Assembly: GCA_019347855.1 (NCBI GenBank)
Contig: JAHWKO010000015.1
Span: 1 to 34,592, forward strand
Source of the DNA: Actinomycetota bacterium
GTDB lineage: Bacteria; Actinomycetota; Nitriliruptoria; Nitriliruptorales; JAHWKO01
DNA: 34,592 bases
Reading direction: 5' to 3'
Position 1 is the stretch's first letter, and each line of letters begins with the position of its first letter. The notes beneath the pieces are model-generated. The model made no database searches and was not told the DNA's origin. It worked only from the letters and a program-made list of their open reading frames with translations. Both the position numbers and the translations under genes were made by a program. Of the stretch, positions 7,043 to 15,552 are shown piece by piece.

Positions 7043-8133
7043 GTGCACCGGCCGCCGGCGGGGGCCAGCCGGGCGACGGGTTCGCCGCTTTCGAGACGCT
7101 CCCCGAGGCCGCGGTCGTGGTGGACGCGGACGGCACGATCCGGCACCGCAACACCCGGGCCGGGTCGCTCCTCGGGCTCGGGGAGGATGCCGTCGGCCAG
7201 CACCTGCCCGAGGTGCTGGACCTCCGGGATGACACCGGAACGTCTATCACGAAGTGTCTGCTGCCCGATGGGAACGTCGCCGACCGGTTGGCCGAGCGCA
7301 CCCTGCGTGCCCACCTGCCCGACGGGCGTACCCGCCCCGTGGCGGTCGCCGGCAACCTCCTCCCGGACGGTGGGGCGGTGCTGACGTTCCGGCACGCCGG
7401 CCGGCGGGAACAGGTCGATCTCGCCCGCAGCGACCTGGTCGCCACCGTGTCGCACGAGATCCGCAGCCCGCTATCGAGTGTCAAGGGGTTCACCAAGACG
7501 ATGCTCGCGAAGTGGGACCGGTTCAGCGATGACCAGAAGCGCCAGATGCTCGCGACGATCAACGCCGACGCCGACCGTGTCACACGGCTGCTCACCGAGC
7601 TACTGGACGTCGCGCGCATCGACGCCGGCCGGGTGCAGCTGCACCGGCTGATGGTCGACATCCAGCCGATCCTCGAGCGCGTCGTCGACAAGGCGCGCCA
7701 CCACGACGACGGCCCTGAGGTCCGCCTCGACGTCCCCGAGGACCTCCCCGACCTCTACCTGGACCCGGACAAGTTCGAGCAGGTGCTCACGAACCTGGTC
7801 GACAACGCGGTGCGGTACGCACCGGAAGGTCCGATCGACGTCGAGGCCGAGGAGGGTGCGGGGGAGGTCCAGATCCGGGTGCGCGACCGGGGTCCGGGGA
7901 TCGCCGCGGACCAGCGCAGCTCCATCTTCGCGAAGTTCTCGCGCGGACGGGGCAACAAGCGCGCCGGTACCGGGCTGGGTCTGTACATCACGAAGGGGCT
8001 GGTCCAGGCGCACGGTGGACGGGTCTGGGTCGACGCCGAGGAGGGCGTGGGGTCGACGTTCCAGGTGGCGTTGCCGACCGGCGGGATCGAGCTCGCGGTC
8101 GAGGAGATGCCGCCGACCGAGGGCGGGGGCTAG
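7039..8133 (+). CDS. Soluble PAS-domain sensor histidine kinase (orphan)
   Basis: This 364-residue kinase has no membrane segment, so it senses a cytoplasmic cue. A PAS domain covers about residues 15-118 (FETLPEAAVVVDADGTIRHRN). The dimerisation domain has the phospho-acceptor His139 in VSHEIRSPLSSVKGF. The ATPase domain has the N box around Asn256 (TNLVDNAVRY), G1 DRGPGIA (283-289) and G2 GTGLGL (310-315). All residues needed for autophosphorylation are present. There is no response regulator next to it. An orphan kinase at this site, between the rRNA methyltransferase and pheS, is also found in Streptomyces (OhkA, from memory), where it affects development. The nearest receiver in the window is at 16766-17143. 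The start is in an ATGA overlap. Confidence 0.93.
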   Translation: MSAPAAGGGQPGDGFAAFETLPEAAVVVDADGTIRHRNTRAGSLLGLGEDAVGQHLPEVLDLRDDTGTSITKCLLPDGNVADRLAERTLRAHLPDGRTRPVAVAGNLLPDGGAVLTFRHAGRREQVDLARSDLVATVSHEIRSPLSSVKGFTKTMLAKWDRFSDDQKRQMLATINADADRVTRLLTELLDVARIDAGRVQLHRLMVDIQPILERVVDKARHHDDGPEVRLDVPEDLPDLYLDPDKFEQVLTNLVDNAVRYAPEGPIDVEAEEGAGEVQIRVRDRGPGIAADQRSSIFAKFSRGRGNKRAGTGLGLYITKGLVQAHGGRVWVDAEEGVGSTFQVALPTGGIELAVEEMPPTEGGG

Positions 8134-8181
8134 AGACACCGAGCGCTAGTCTCGCGGACCCGCCCGACCGGGAGTGCGCAG

Positions 8182-9231
8182 GTGGCAAGCGACGTCCCCT
8201 CGACGACGGAGCTCGAGCAACTCCGGGGCGACGCCCTGGACGCGGTGGGGAGGGCGGACGACCTGGAGGATCTCGAGGACGTCCGGGTCCGCTACACGGG
8301 ACGCAAGAGCCGCCTCGCGGGCATCCAGAGCCAGCTCGGCGACCTGGACGCCGAGCTCCGTCGTGAGCTCGGCGCCGCGGTCAACGCCTTCAAGCAGGTG
8401 TTCGAGGAGCGGCTCCAGGAACGCCGCGACGCGCTGGCGTCAGCCGAGCTCCGCGAACGCCTCCGGGGGGAGGCGGTCGACGTGACCATGCCGGCCCGGA
8501 CGGTCCCGCCTGGCCGACCGCACCTGCTCACGCAGGTCGAGGAGGAGATCGTCCAGGCCTTCATCGGACTCGGGTACTCGGTGGCAGACGGACCCGAGAT
8601 CGAGGACGCGGTCTTCAACTTCGATCTCATGAACATCCCTGCCGACCACCCGGCGCGCCTCGAGATGGACACGATCTACGTCGACCCCGACGCCGGCGTG
8701 CTGCTGCGGACGCACACCTCGCCGGTGCAGGCCCGAGTGATGCGGTCCCAGGACCTGCCGATCGCGGTGGTCGTCCCCGGACGCGTCTACCGCAACGACG
8801 CGCCGGACGCGACCCACTCGCCGGTCTTCCGCCAGGTCGAGGGGCTCGCCGTCGCCGAGGGCATCACGATGGCCGACCTACGAGGGACCCTCCAGGCGTT
8901 CGCCCGGGCCCTGTTCGGAGCCGGCCGTGAGGTGCGGCTGCGCCCGTCGTTCTTCCCGTTCACCGAGCCGTCGGCCGAGGTGGACGTGTCCTGCGGGTTC
9001 TGCGAGGGCGAGGACCCCCAGTGCCGGGTGTGCTCGGGGACCGGTTGGATCGAGATCCTCGGTGCGGGGATGGTCGACCCCAACGTCCTCACCGCGTGCG
9101 GGCTCGATCCCGAGATCGTCTCGGGCTTCGCGTTCGGGATCGGCGTCGAGCGGGTCGCGATGCTCCGCCACGACGTCTCCGACGTCCGGCGCTTCTACGA
9201 GAACGACGCGCGCTTCCTGGAGACTTTCTGA
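8182..9231 (+). CDS. pheS: Phenylalanyl-tRNA synthetase alpha subunit
   Basis: The 349-residue catalytic subunit charges tRNA-Phe as an alpha2-beta2 complex with PheT. The N-terminal ~90 residues are a coiled-coil arm for tRNA contact. The class II core follows: LLTQVEEEIVQAFIGLGYSVADGPEIED, the HPARLEMDTIY segment, motif 2 with RVYRNDAPDATHSPVFRQVEGL, and motif 3 FAFGIGVERVAMLRHD. SCGFCEGEDPQCRVCSGTGWIEILG is the Cys-containing loop seen in many PheS. GTG 8182 is preceded by a weak GGGAG. A TAGTCT at 8147-8152 just upstream might be a -10 element giving a pheST-specific transcript. The stop is one base before the pheT start codon. Confidence 0.98.
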   Translation: MASDVPSTTELEQLRGDALDAVGRADDLEDLEDVRVRYTGRKSRLAGIQSQLGDLDAELRRELGAAVNAFKQVFEERLQERRDALASAELRERLRGEAVDVTMPARTVPPGRPHLLTQVEEEIVQAFIGLGYSVADGPEIEDAVFNFDLMNIPADHPARLEMDTIYVDPDAGVLLRTHTSPVQARVMRSQDLPIAVVVPGRVYRNDAPDATHSPVFRQVEGLAVAEGITMADLRGTLQAFARALFGAGREVRLRPSFFPFTEPSAEVDVSCGFCEGEDPQCRVCSGTGWIEILGAGMVDPNVLTACGLDPEIVSGFAFGIGVERVAMLRHDVSDVRRFYENDARFLETF

Positions 9232-9232
9232 G

Positions 9233-11725
9233 ATGAGGGTGCCGCTGTCCTGGCTGCGTGAGTACGTCCCGTTCGAGCTGCCTCTCGACGAGCTGCTCGA
9301 GGTCATGGGGCGCAACGGACTCGAGGTCGAGGAGGTCCGTCGGCCGGGTGCCGGCGTCGAGCGGGTCGTCGTCGCCCGGGTCCTCGACGTGTCCGACCAC
9401 CCGAACGCGGACAAGCTGGTGGTCGCGACCGTCGATGACGGCGGCGGCGAACGGACGGTGCTCGCTGGCGCACGCAACATCACCGCGGGTGACCTGGTGC
9501 CTTTGGCCGTCCCCGGGGCGGTCCTGCCGACCGCGGAAGGTGGGACGTTCGAGATCAGCCGTCGGGAGATGCGCGGGATCACGAGTGACGGGATGCTGTG
9601 CTCCGCCCGTGAGCTGCAGGTCACCGACGACCACAGCGGGATCATGGTGCTGGGGGACGCCGACGCACCGGGCGGGCCCTCGCTCGGCACGGACATCCAC
9701 GAGCTCCTCCCGCTGGGAGAACCGGTCGTCGATGTCGCGATCCCGGCGGACCGTGGGGACCTGCACAGCGTCTACGGGATCGCGCGGGATCTGGCCGCGA
9801 TCCTCGGCACCGAGGTCGCCACGGCGCCGGGCCCTGGGGAGGGCAGCGAGACCGTGCGAGGGGAGTACGGGGATGTCCCCGTCAAGGTCGACGCGCACGA
9901 GGGTTGCTCGCGGTACGTGGGCTGGGCCGTCCACGACCTGAGGATCGACCGCTCCCCGTGGTGGCTGCGCCGTCGCCTCGAGGTGTGTGGCATCCGATCG
10001 ATCTCGAACCTCGTCGACGTCACGAACTACGTGATGCTGGAACTCGGGCAGCCCCTGCACGCCTTCGACCTCGACCCCCTCCACGGCCCCGAGATCGTGG
10101 TCCGGTGGGCCGAACCAGGGGAGCGGCTGATGACGCTCGACGGGCACGACCGTGAGCTGCTCGAGACGGACCTGGTCATCGCCGACGCGGACCGGGCGAT
10201 CGCGCTCGCCGGCGTGATGGGCGGGGAGGACACCGAGGTCGGACCGTCGACGCAGCGCGTGCTGCTCGAGGCCGCCGCGTTCGACCCTGCGAGCGTCCGC
10301 CGGACCTCGCGACGGCTGGGGCTGGTATCGGAGGCGAGCATCCGCTTCGAGCGGCGCGTGGACCCGGACGGGAGCTGGCGCGCCGCGGCGCGTGCCGTGC
10401 AGCTCCTGCACGAGCTGGCCGGAGGGACCGACGCCGGCGTGCGCGTCAGCGGCGAGGGTGAGGCGTCACCGGAACCCGTCCGGCTCGACACGTCGTGGTG
10501 CGCCCGGTTCCTCGGCCTGCGGGACCTGGCCACCGAGGAACAGGCCGACCTGCTCAGACGCGCCCAGATCGCGGTCGAGATCCTCGACGGAACGACCCTC
10601 GAAGCGACACCCCCCAGCTGGCGGGGGGACCTCGCGCGGCCCGCGGACCTCGCCGAGGAGATCGCCCGTCTCCACGGCTACGAGAACATCCCCGCATCCC
10701 TGCCCGCGGTCGCGCTGCGGGGTGGGCTCGACCGTCGGCAACGCGCCGAACGGGATCTGCGGACCGCCGCGACGGGCGGGGGCTTCCACGAGGCACACAC
10801 CGGTCCGTTCGTGGCGCCCGACGCGCTCACCCTGCTGTTCCCGCAGGACGAACGGGTACGCCTCGACAACCCGGTCGCGAAGGACACGGACACGATGCGC
10901 CCCGGCCTGGCCGAGGGGCTGCTCGGCTCGGCACGACGCAACGTCGGGCTCGGTCGGGAGGGGCTCGCGCTGTTCGAGCTCGGCCGGATCTTCCGCGTCC
11001 CCGGCGGGGAGCTCGAGGCCGCGCTGCCGGGCGCGTGGACCGGCAGCTGGACGCGCGAGAGCGGCGACCCGTTGCCGTTCCAGCCGCTCACCCTCGGCGC
11101 CGTTGCGTACGGGGCGCGGGCCGGCCGGGACTGGCTCGATCGGGACGAGCCCTGGGACCTGTTCGACGTCCTGGGTCTCTTCGACGAGGCCGCCCGACGG
11201 CTCACCCGCGACCGCGTCGGTCTGGAGCGGACGGCCGATGAGCACCCGGCGCTGCACCCTGGCCGGACCGCGGTGCTCTCGTACGAGGGCACCTTCGTCG
11301 GTGTGGCCGGACAGCTGCACCCGGACGAGGCCGACCGCCGGGACCTGCCGGAGACCACCGTGATCGGGGAGCTCGTCCTCGACCCGCTGTGGGCACACCT
11401 GCGCGACACCTCGTTCGACACGCGGCGGGCACGCGAGCTCGCCCGCCACCAGGCGATGGGCGTCGACGTGGCGGTCCTCGCGGATGACGACCTGCCGTAC
11501 GCGCGCATCGAGGACGCCGTGCGGTCGGGTGCGGGGGAGCTGCTCGACGGGCTGTGGTGGTTCGACGAGTACCGCGGCGAGCAGGTGGGGCAGGGGCGGC
11601 GGAGTCTCGCGTTCCACCTGCGGCTCCAAGCCGACGACCGACAGCTCACCGACGAGGACGCGGAGACGGTGATCGACGGCGTGGCCGCGTCGGTCACCGA
11701 GCTCGGCGCGGAGCTGAGGCGTTGA
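9233..11725 (+). CDS. pheT: Phenylalanyl-tRNA synthetase beta subunit
   Basis: This 830-residue subunit partners PheS. The start MRVPLSWLREYVPFELPLDELLEVM is canonical and fixes ATG 9233. A tRNA-binding OB fold follows (VVVARVLDVSDHPNADKLVVATV to GVLS-like GITSDGMLCSARELQV). Next come the B3/B4 editing domain (about 210-390, including SRYVGWAV, NLVDVTNYVMLELGQPLHAFD and RRTSRRLGLVSEASIRFERRVD), the B5 domain near residues 410-480 (SWRGDLARPADLAEEIARLHGY), a pseudo-catalytic domain (about 500-720) and a C-terminal ferredoxin-fold anticodon-binding domain (ARHQAMGVDVAVLADDDLPY to LTDEDAETVIDGV). Length is normal. It is followed at once by arfB. Confidence 0.98.
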   Translation: MRVPLSWLREYVPFELPLDELLEVMGRNGLEVEEVRRPGAGVERVVVARVLDVSDHPNADKLVVATVDDGGGERTVLAGARNITAGDLVPLAVPGAVLPTAEGGTFEISRREMRGITSDGMLCSARELQVTDDHSGIMVLGDADAPGGPSLGTDIHELLPLGEPVVDVAIPADRGDLHSVYGIARDLAAILGTEVATAPGPGEGSETVRGEYGDVPVKVDAHEGCSRYVGWAVHDLRIDRSPWWLRRRLEVCGIRSISNLVDVTNYVMLELGQPLHAFDLDPLHGPEIVVRWAEPGERLMTLDGHDRELLETDLVIADADRAIALAGVMGGEDTEVGPSTQRVLLEAAAFDPASVRRTSRRLGLVSEASIRFERRVDPDGSWRAAARAVQLLHELAGGTDAGVRVSGEGEASPEPVRLDTSWCARFLGLRDLATEEQADLLRRAQIAVEILDGTTLEATPPSWRGDLARPADLAEEIARLHGYENIPASLPAVALRGGLDRRQRAERDLRTAATGGGFHEAHTGPFVAPDALTLLFPQDERVRLDNPVAKDTDTMRPGLAEGLLGSARRNVGLGREGLALFELGRIFRVPGGELEAALPGAWTGSWTRESGDPLPFQPLTLGAVAYGARAGRDWLDRDEPWDLFDVLGLFDEAARRLTRDRVGLERTADEHPALHPGRTAVLSYEGTFVGVAGQLHPDEADRRDLPETTVIGELVLDPLWAHLRDTSFDTRRARELARHQAMGVDVAVLADDDLPYARIEDAVRSGAGELLDGLWWFDEYRGEQVGQGRRSLAFHLRLQADDRQLTDEDAETVIDGVAASVTELGAELRR

Positions 11726-11726
11726 G

Positions 11727-12164
11727 ATGGCAGACATCGGTATCACCCGGTCCGTGCGGATCCCCGAGCGCGAGATCGAGCTGAACTTCGCCCGCTCCGG
11801 CGGACCAGGGGGGCAGAAGGTCAACACGAGCTCCACGAAGGTCGAGCTGCGCTTCGACCTCGAAGCCACCGAGGCGCTGTCCCGCGAGCAGAAGGAACGC
11901 GTCCGCGAACGGCTCGGCAACCGCATCACGACCGACGGCGTCCTGATCCTGACCTCCTCGGAGTACCGCACCCAGGGGCGCAACCGACAGGCGGTCGTCG
12001 CGCGCTTCCGCAACCTGCTCCGTGAGGCGATCCGGCCCCCGAAGCGGCGCAAGCCCACGACGCCCACGCGCGGGTCCGAGGAACGACGGCTCGAGGAGAA
12101 GCGGCAGCAGGCCCGCAAGAAGGAGCTCCGCAAGGACCCCCCGATCCCACCCGGCTACCGCTGA
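11727..12164 (+). CDS. arfB: Alternative ribosome-rescue peptidyl-tRNA hydrolase ArfB
   Basis: This 145-residue protein resembles a class I release factor without the codon-recognition domain. The catalytic GGQ sits in ARSGGPGGQKVNTSSTKVELRFD (about residues 25-47), and the basic tail from about residue 105 (RPPKRRKPTTPTRGSEERRLEEKRQQARKKELRKD) is what inserts into the empty mRNA channel of stalled ribosomes in this family. It thus frees ribosomes on non-stop mRNA. The start lies one base after the pheT stop, so it is coupled to the synthetase operon. A strong palindrome (12181-12226) follows and probably ends the transcript. YaeJ is an older name. Confidence 0.93.
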   Translation: MADIGITRSVRIPEREIELNFARSGGPGGQKVNTSSTKVELRFDLEATEALSREQKERVRERLGNRITTDGVLILTSSEYRTQGRNRQAVVARFRNLLREAIRPPKRRKPTTPTRGSEERRLEEKRQQARKKELRKDPPIPPGYR

Positions 12165-12180
12165 CCCGCCCCGCGTTCGC

Positions 12181-12226
12181 GCTCGTGAACCGGGAGCGCC
12201 ACATCTGGCGCTCCCGGTTCACGGGC
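12181..12226 (+). repeat. 38-base palindromic repeat, copy 1, with extended stem; probable terminator of pheST-arfB
   Basis: The core GTGAAC...GTTCAC at 12185-12222 has two perfect 17-base arms around a CATC loop. Flanking bases extend it to a 21-pair stem with one G-U pair. It begins 16 bases after the arfB stop. It is the most regular of four copies of the same 38-base element in the window (others at 12256, 23732 and 23804). Confidence 0.85.
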
Positions 12227-12255
12227 TGTGGGATCCGAGCCCGCTCGACCCCTTT

Positions 12256-12293
12256 GTGAACGCAGACGGCCACATGTGGCGCTCTAGGTTCAC
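12256..12293 (+). repeat. 38-base palindromic repeat, copy 2
   Basis: It starts GTGAAC and ends GTTCAC with centre GCCACATGTGGCGC. Arms of 19 bases pair at 15 positions. It starts 71 bases after copy 1, in the same orientation, between arfB and the argC promoter. Confidence 0.8.
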
Positions 12294-12313
12294 AGGCCGC
12301 TGGGGGCGGACGG

Positions 12314-12352
12314 GTTGCATGGATATGCGGACCCGTGCATACTCTGTGGGGA
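12314..12352 (+). promoter_or_regulatory. argC promoter with overlapping ArgR-type operator
   Basis: GCAT-GGAT-ATGC (12317-12328) is a perfect inverted pair matching the core of an ARG box. A second TGCAT half-site (12336-12340) follows at the phase expected for tandem ARG boxes two to three bases apart, though its right half is degenerate. TTGCAT (12315-12320) and TACTCT (12340-12345) could be -35 and -10 with a long 19-base spacer, so a bound ArgR would block RNA polymerase. argR lies in the operon it would control. Binding is inferred. Confidence 0.6.
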
Positions 12353-12378
12353 TCCGTGCGGAGACAGGAAGTGGAAGA

Positions 12379-13419
12379 GTGGCGTACACGGTCGGGGTCG
12401 TCGGGGCCTCCGGGTACGGAGGAGGGGAGCTGCTGCGGCTGCTCGCTGCCCACCCGGCGATCGAGGTCGGGGCGGTCGCCGCGCACTCGAAGGCGGGGGA
12501 GCCGATCCGCGCCCTGTTCCCGAACCTCGATACCGACGCCGCGTTCGACGGCATCGACGTGGACCGGCTCGGCGAGCTTGACCTGGTGTTCCTGGCCACG
12601 CCCCACGCGGCATCCATCGAGCTCGGCGGTGCGCTGGTCGATGCGGGGGTCCCGGTCGTCGACCTGTCCGGTGCGTTCCGGTTACCGGCAGACGAGTTCT
12701 CGGAGTGGTACGGCCACGAGCACCACCACCCGGACCTCACCCCGGGCGGCGCCCGTGCCGCCGCGTACGGCCTGACCGAGTTCACCCGGGAGCAGGTGGC
12801 GTCGGCCCCGCTCGTCGCCAACCCCGGCTGCTACCCGACGGCTGCGCTGCTGGGGCTGCTGCCCCTGGCGGGGCTGCTCGAACCGGGCTCGGTGATCGTC
12901 GACGCGAAGTCCGGCACGTCGGGCGCGGGACGCGGGCTCGGCGATCACCTGCACCACCCGCACGTCCACGGGGACGTCGTCGCGTACGGGGCGCCCGGCC
13001 ACCGCCACACGCCGGAGATCGAGCGGTGGCTGACCAGCTTCGGGGGCGACGACCTGGGCGCCATCAGCTTCACCCCACACCTGTTGCCTGTCGCACGTGG
13101 GCTCCTGGCCACCTGTTACGGCACGGCCAGGGGCGAGGTAACGACCGATGAGCTCGAGACGGTCCTCCGCGACCGCTACGAGGACGAGCCGTTCGTCCGC
13201 GTGCTCCCCCCGGGCACGTTCCCCCACATCGCGGCCGTGGCAGGCTCCAACGGCTGCCAGGTGTCCGCGACCACCGACCCCCGGACGGCCCGCGTCACCG
13301 TGACGAGCGCGATCGACAACCTCGGGAAAGGTGCTGCGGGGCAGGCCCTGCAGAACGCGAACCTGATGCTCGGGTTGGACGAGGCCCTGGGGCTGACCGT
13401 CGTGGGCACGTACCCGTGA
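12379..13419 (+). CDS. argC: N-acetyl-gamma-glutamyl-phosphate reductase
   Basis: ArgC uses NADPH to reduce N-acetylglutamyl phosphate to the semialdehyde. The 346-residue protein opens with the dinucleotide-binding VGVVGASGYGGGELLRLL; the catalytic cysteine lies in VANPGCYPTAALL; KSGTSGAGRG and FTPHLLPVARGLLATCYG are further family signatures. GTG 12379 is chosen because it starts at the first strand of the nucleotide-binding fold, is preceded by AGGAAGTGGAAGA, and lies about 27 bases from the predicted transcript start; the frame open further upstream runs through the palindromic repeats and is not protein. First gene of the arg operon; its stop overlaps the argJ GTG. Confidence 0.97.
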   Translation: MAYTVGVVGASGYGGGELLRLLAAHPAIEVGAVAAHSKAGEPIRALFPNLDTDAAFDGIDVDRLGELDLVFLATPHAASIELGGALVDAGVPVVDLSGAFRLPADEFSEWYGHEHHHPDLTPGGARAAAYGLTEFTREQVASAPLVANPGCYPTAALLGLLPLAGLLEPGSVIVDAKSGTSGAGRGLGDHLHHPHVHGDVVAYGAPGHRHTPEIERWLTSFGGDDLGAISFTPHLLPVARGLLATCYGTARGEVTTDELETVLRDRYEDEPFVRVLPPGTFPHIAAVAGSNGCQVSATTDPRTARVTVTSAIDNLGKGAAGQALQNANLMLGLDEALGLTVVGTYP

Positions 13420-14630
13420 CCTTCGGACCGCTGAACCGCTCCGTGCTCACACGCGTCGATGGCGGCGTGTGCGCGGCGCCCGGTTTCCGTGCCAGCGGGA
13501 TCATCGCTGGGCTGAGAGCGTCCGGACGGTCCGACCTCGCCCTGGTCGCCGCCGACGGCCCCTGCACCGCCGCGGCCACGATCGCCACGAACCGCGTGTT
13601 GGCGGCTCCGTGCGTGGTGACGAAGCGCAACGTCGCCGACGGTTCCGCCCGAGCCGTCGTGATCAACAGCGGCAACGCGAACGCGTGCACGGGACCCGAC
13701 GGTCTGTCCGATGCCGAGGCCACGACAGAGGTCGTGGCGCGGGAGCTCGGGACGGCGCCGACCGACGTCCTGGTGTGCTCGACGGGGATCATCGGGGTGC
13801 GCGTGCCGATCGAGCGTCTTCTGAGCGCGATCCCCACCGCGGTTGCTGCGTTGTCGCCGGACGGCAACCGTCGTGCCGCAGAGGCCATCACCACCACCGA
13901 TACGACGATCAAGGAGGTCGCGGTCCAGGTCCGCGACGACAGCGGGTCCTGCACGATCGGCGGGATGGCGAAGGGCGCAGGGATGATCGAACCCGCGATG
14001 GCCACCATGCTGGCGGTGATCACCACCGACGCCCCGCTGACACCGGCGGTGCTGCGCCCCATGGTCCGCCAGGCCGTCGACCGCACCTTCAACCGCATCA
14101 GCATCGACGCCTGCGGCTCGACGAACGACACCGTGGCCGTCCTCGCGAACGGACGCGCCCCGACCCCGCCGAGCCTCTCGGCGTTCCGGACCGGCCTCGA
14201 GGCCGTCTGCGCCGACCTGGCACGGGCGATCGTCGCCGATGGGGAGGGGGTATCCCGCACGGCGCAGGTCCGCGTCACCGGCGCCCACGACGAGCGGGGC
14301 GCCGTGACCCTGGCCCGCGCGATCGCCGCCTCGACCCTGTTCCGTGCGGCCCTGCGCGGCGCCGACCCCAACTGGGGGCGGGTGCTGGCGGCGATGGGTT
14401 CCACCGACGTGGAGTTCGATCCCGGCCGGGTGGCGGTCAGCTTCGGCGGGATCACCGTGTGCCGGTTCGGGGTCGCGACGGCCTTCGATCGCGGCCAGGC
14501 TGCCGCGGCGATGTCGAAGGACGAGGTGAAGGTCACGATCGACCTGCACGTCGGTCAGGCCGAGGCCACGTTCCTCACCGCCGAACTGACCCCCGAGTAC
14601 GTCCGCTTCAACTCCGAGTACACGACCTAG
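13416..14630 (+). CDS. argJ: Bifunctional ornithine acetyltransferase / N-acetylglutamate synthase
   Basis: ArgJ moves the acetyl group from N-acetylornithine to glutamate, recycling it; bifunctional forms also use acetyl-CoA. The 404-residue precursor carries the autocleavage site KGAGMIEPAMATMLA, with Thr197 as the expected nucleophile that becomes the start of the beta chain. VVINSGNANACTG and CSTGIIGVRVPIERL (oxyanion hole region) are conserved, as is the C-terminal FNSEYTT. Presence of argJ means the cyclic pathway, so a separate argE is not needed. The GTG start overlaps the argC stop. No argA-like gene is seen in the window. Confidence 0.97.
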   Translation: MTFGPLNRSVLTRVDGGVCAAPGFRASGIIAGLRASGRSDLALVAADGPCTAAATIATNRVLAAPCVVTKRNVADGSARAVVINSGNANACTGPDGLSDAEATTEVVARELGTAPTDVLVCSTGIIGVRVPIERLLSAIPTAVAALSPDGNRRAAEAITTTDTTIKEVAVQVRDDSGSCTIGGMAKGAGMIEPAMATMLAVITTDAPLTPAVLRPMVRQAVDRTFNRISIDACGSTNDTVAVLANGRAPTPPSLSAFRTGLEAVCADLARAIVADGEGVSRTAQVRVTGAHDERGAVTLARAIAASTLFRAALRGADPNWGRVLAAMGSTDVEFDPGRVAVSFGGITVCRFGVATAFDRGQAAAAMSKDEVKVTIDLHVGQAEATFLTAELTPEYVRFNSEYTT

Positions 14631-14643
14631 GACGGTCCCGCTG

Positions 14644-15552
14644 ATGCCACCTGTCGCTCCCAGCGACGAGCGAACCAGTACCGCCCAGTCCAAGGCGGCG
14701 GTGCTGCGCGAGGCCTTGCCGTGGATCACCCGCTTCCACGGCCAGACGGTGGTGATCAAGTACGGCGGCAACGCGATGGTCGACGAGGAGCTGAAGCGGT
14801 CCTTCGCGGCGGATGTCGCCCTGCTGCACTTCGTGGGCCTGCGTCCCGTCATCGTCCACGGAGGCGGACCGCAGATCAGCGAGATCTCCGAGCGCCTCGG
14901 GCTCGAGTCGAGCTTCGTCGGGGGGTTGCGCGTCACCGACGACCAGACCATGGACGTCGTGCGGATGGTGCTGCTCGGGCAGGTCAACCCGGAGCTGGTC
15001 CAGCTCGTACAGGACGCCGGCGCCCCGGCGGTCGGGGTGTCCGGGACGGACGCGGATCTCCTGCGCGTCCGGCCGGCGGTCGGGCCCAACGGAGAGGACC
15101 TCGGCCGTGTCGGGGAGGTCGAGCGCGTCGACCCCACGGTGATCCGCCGGCTGCTCGACGACGGGTTCGTGCCGGTCGTCGCGACGGTCGGACGGGACGA
15201 GGCCGGAGCCGATCGGAACGTGAACTCCGACACCGCGTGCGGGGCGATCGCCTCGGCGCTCGGGGCCGCGAAGCTCGTGTACCTCACGGACGTCAGCGGT
15301 CTCTACGAGGACCTCGGCGACGAGGGTTCACTCATCAGCGAGACCACGGACGCGCAGCTGGCGGCCAAGCTCGAGGCGGGAGACCTGCACACCGGGATGC
15401 GCCCCAAGGTCGCCTCGATCGTTGCGGCCCTGGGCGCAGGCGTCCCGCAGGCGCACATCCTCGACGGACGGGTGCTACACGCCGTCCTGCTCGAGATGTT
15501 CACCGACGAAGGGGTCGGCACCATGATCACCCCAGACGGGACCAGCGCATGA
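14644..15552 (+). CDS. argB: Acetylglutamate kinase
   Basis: This 302-residue kinase phosphorylates N-acetylglutamate with ATP and is the usual arginine-feedback point of the cyclic pathway. The glycine-rich VVIKYGGNAM and VIVHGGGPQISE are phosphate-binding loops; NVNSDTACGAIASALGAAKLVYLTDVSGLYED binds nucleotide and metal; GMRPKVASIVAALGAGV closes the core. The N-terminal stretch before residue 30 (MPPVAPSDERTSTAQSKAAV then a helix) is of the type that links dimers into an arginine-sensitive hexamer in other species; that this enzyme is inhibited is inference. It starts 13 bases after argJ and overlaps argD by four bases. Confidence 0.97.
   Translation: MPPVAPSDERTSTAQSKAAVLREALPWITRFHGQTVVIKYGGNAMVDEELKRSFAADVALLHFVGLRPVIVHGGGPQISEISERLGLESSFVGGLRVTDDQTMDVVRMVLLGQVNPELVQLVQDAGAPAVGVSGTDADLLRVRPAVGPNGEDLGRVGEVERVDPTVIRRLLDDGFVPVVATVGRDEAGADRNVNSDTACGAIASALGAAKLVYLTDVSGLYEDLGDEGSLISETTDAQLAAKLEAGDLHTGMRPKVASIVAALGAGVPQAHILDGRVLHAVLLEMFTDEGVGTMITPDGTSA

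Noticed and set aside
12185..12293. CRISPR-like repeats
   Set aside because: Only two copies per site, each palindromic with diverged interiors, and no cas genes; REP-like elements fit better.
12230..12300. Peptides of the type VN-x-ERHMWRS-x-FT read through the palindromic repeats on either strand
   Set aside because: The similarity between these peptides comes from the 38-base DNA repeat and not from protein conservation; the frames cross intergenic DNA and have no ribosome sites.
13176..15287. Long minus-strand open frame opposite argC, argJ and argB
   Set aside because: High GC content makes long antisense frames by chance; it lies opposite three certain genes, and its product has no recognisable motif. 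Similar minus-strand frames at 739-2286, 10466-12133, 18202-20298 and 21244-23253 were rejected for the same reason.
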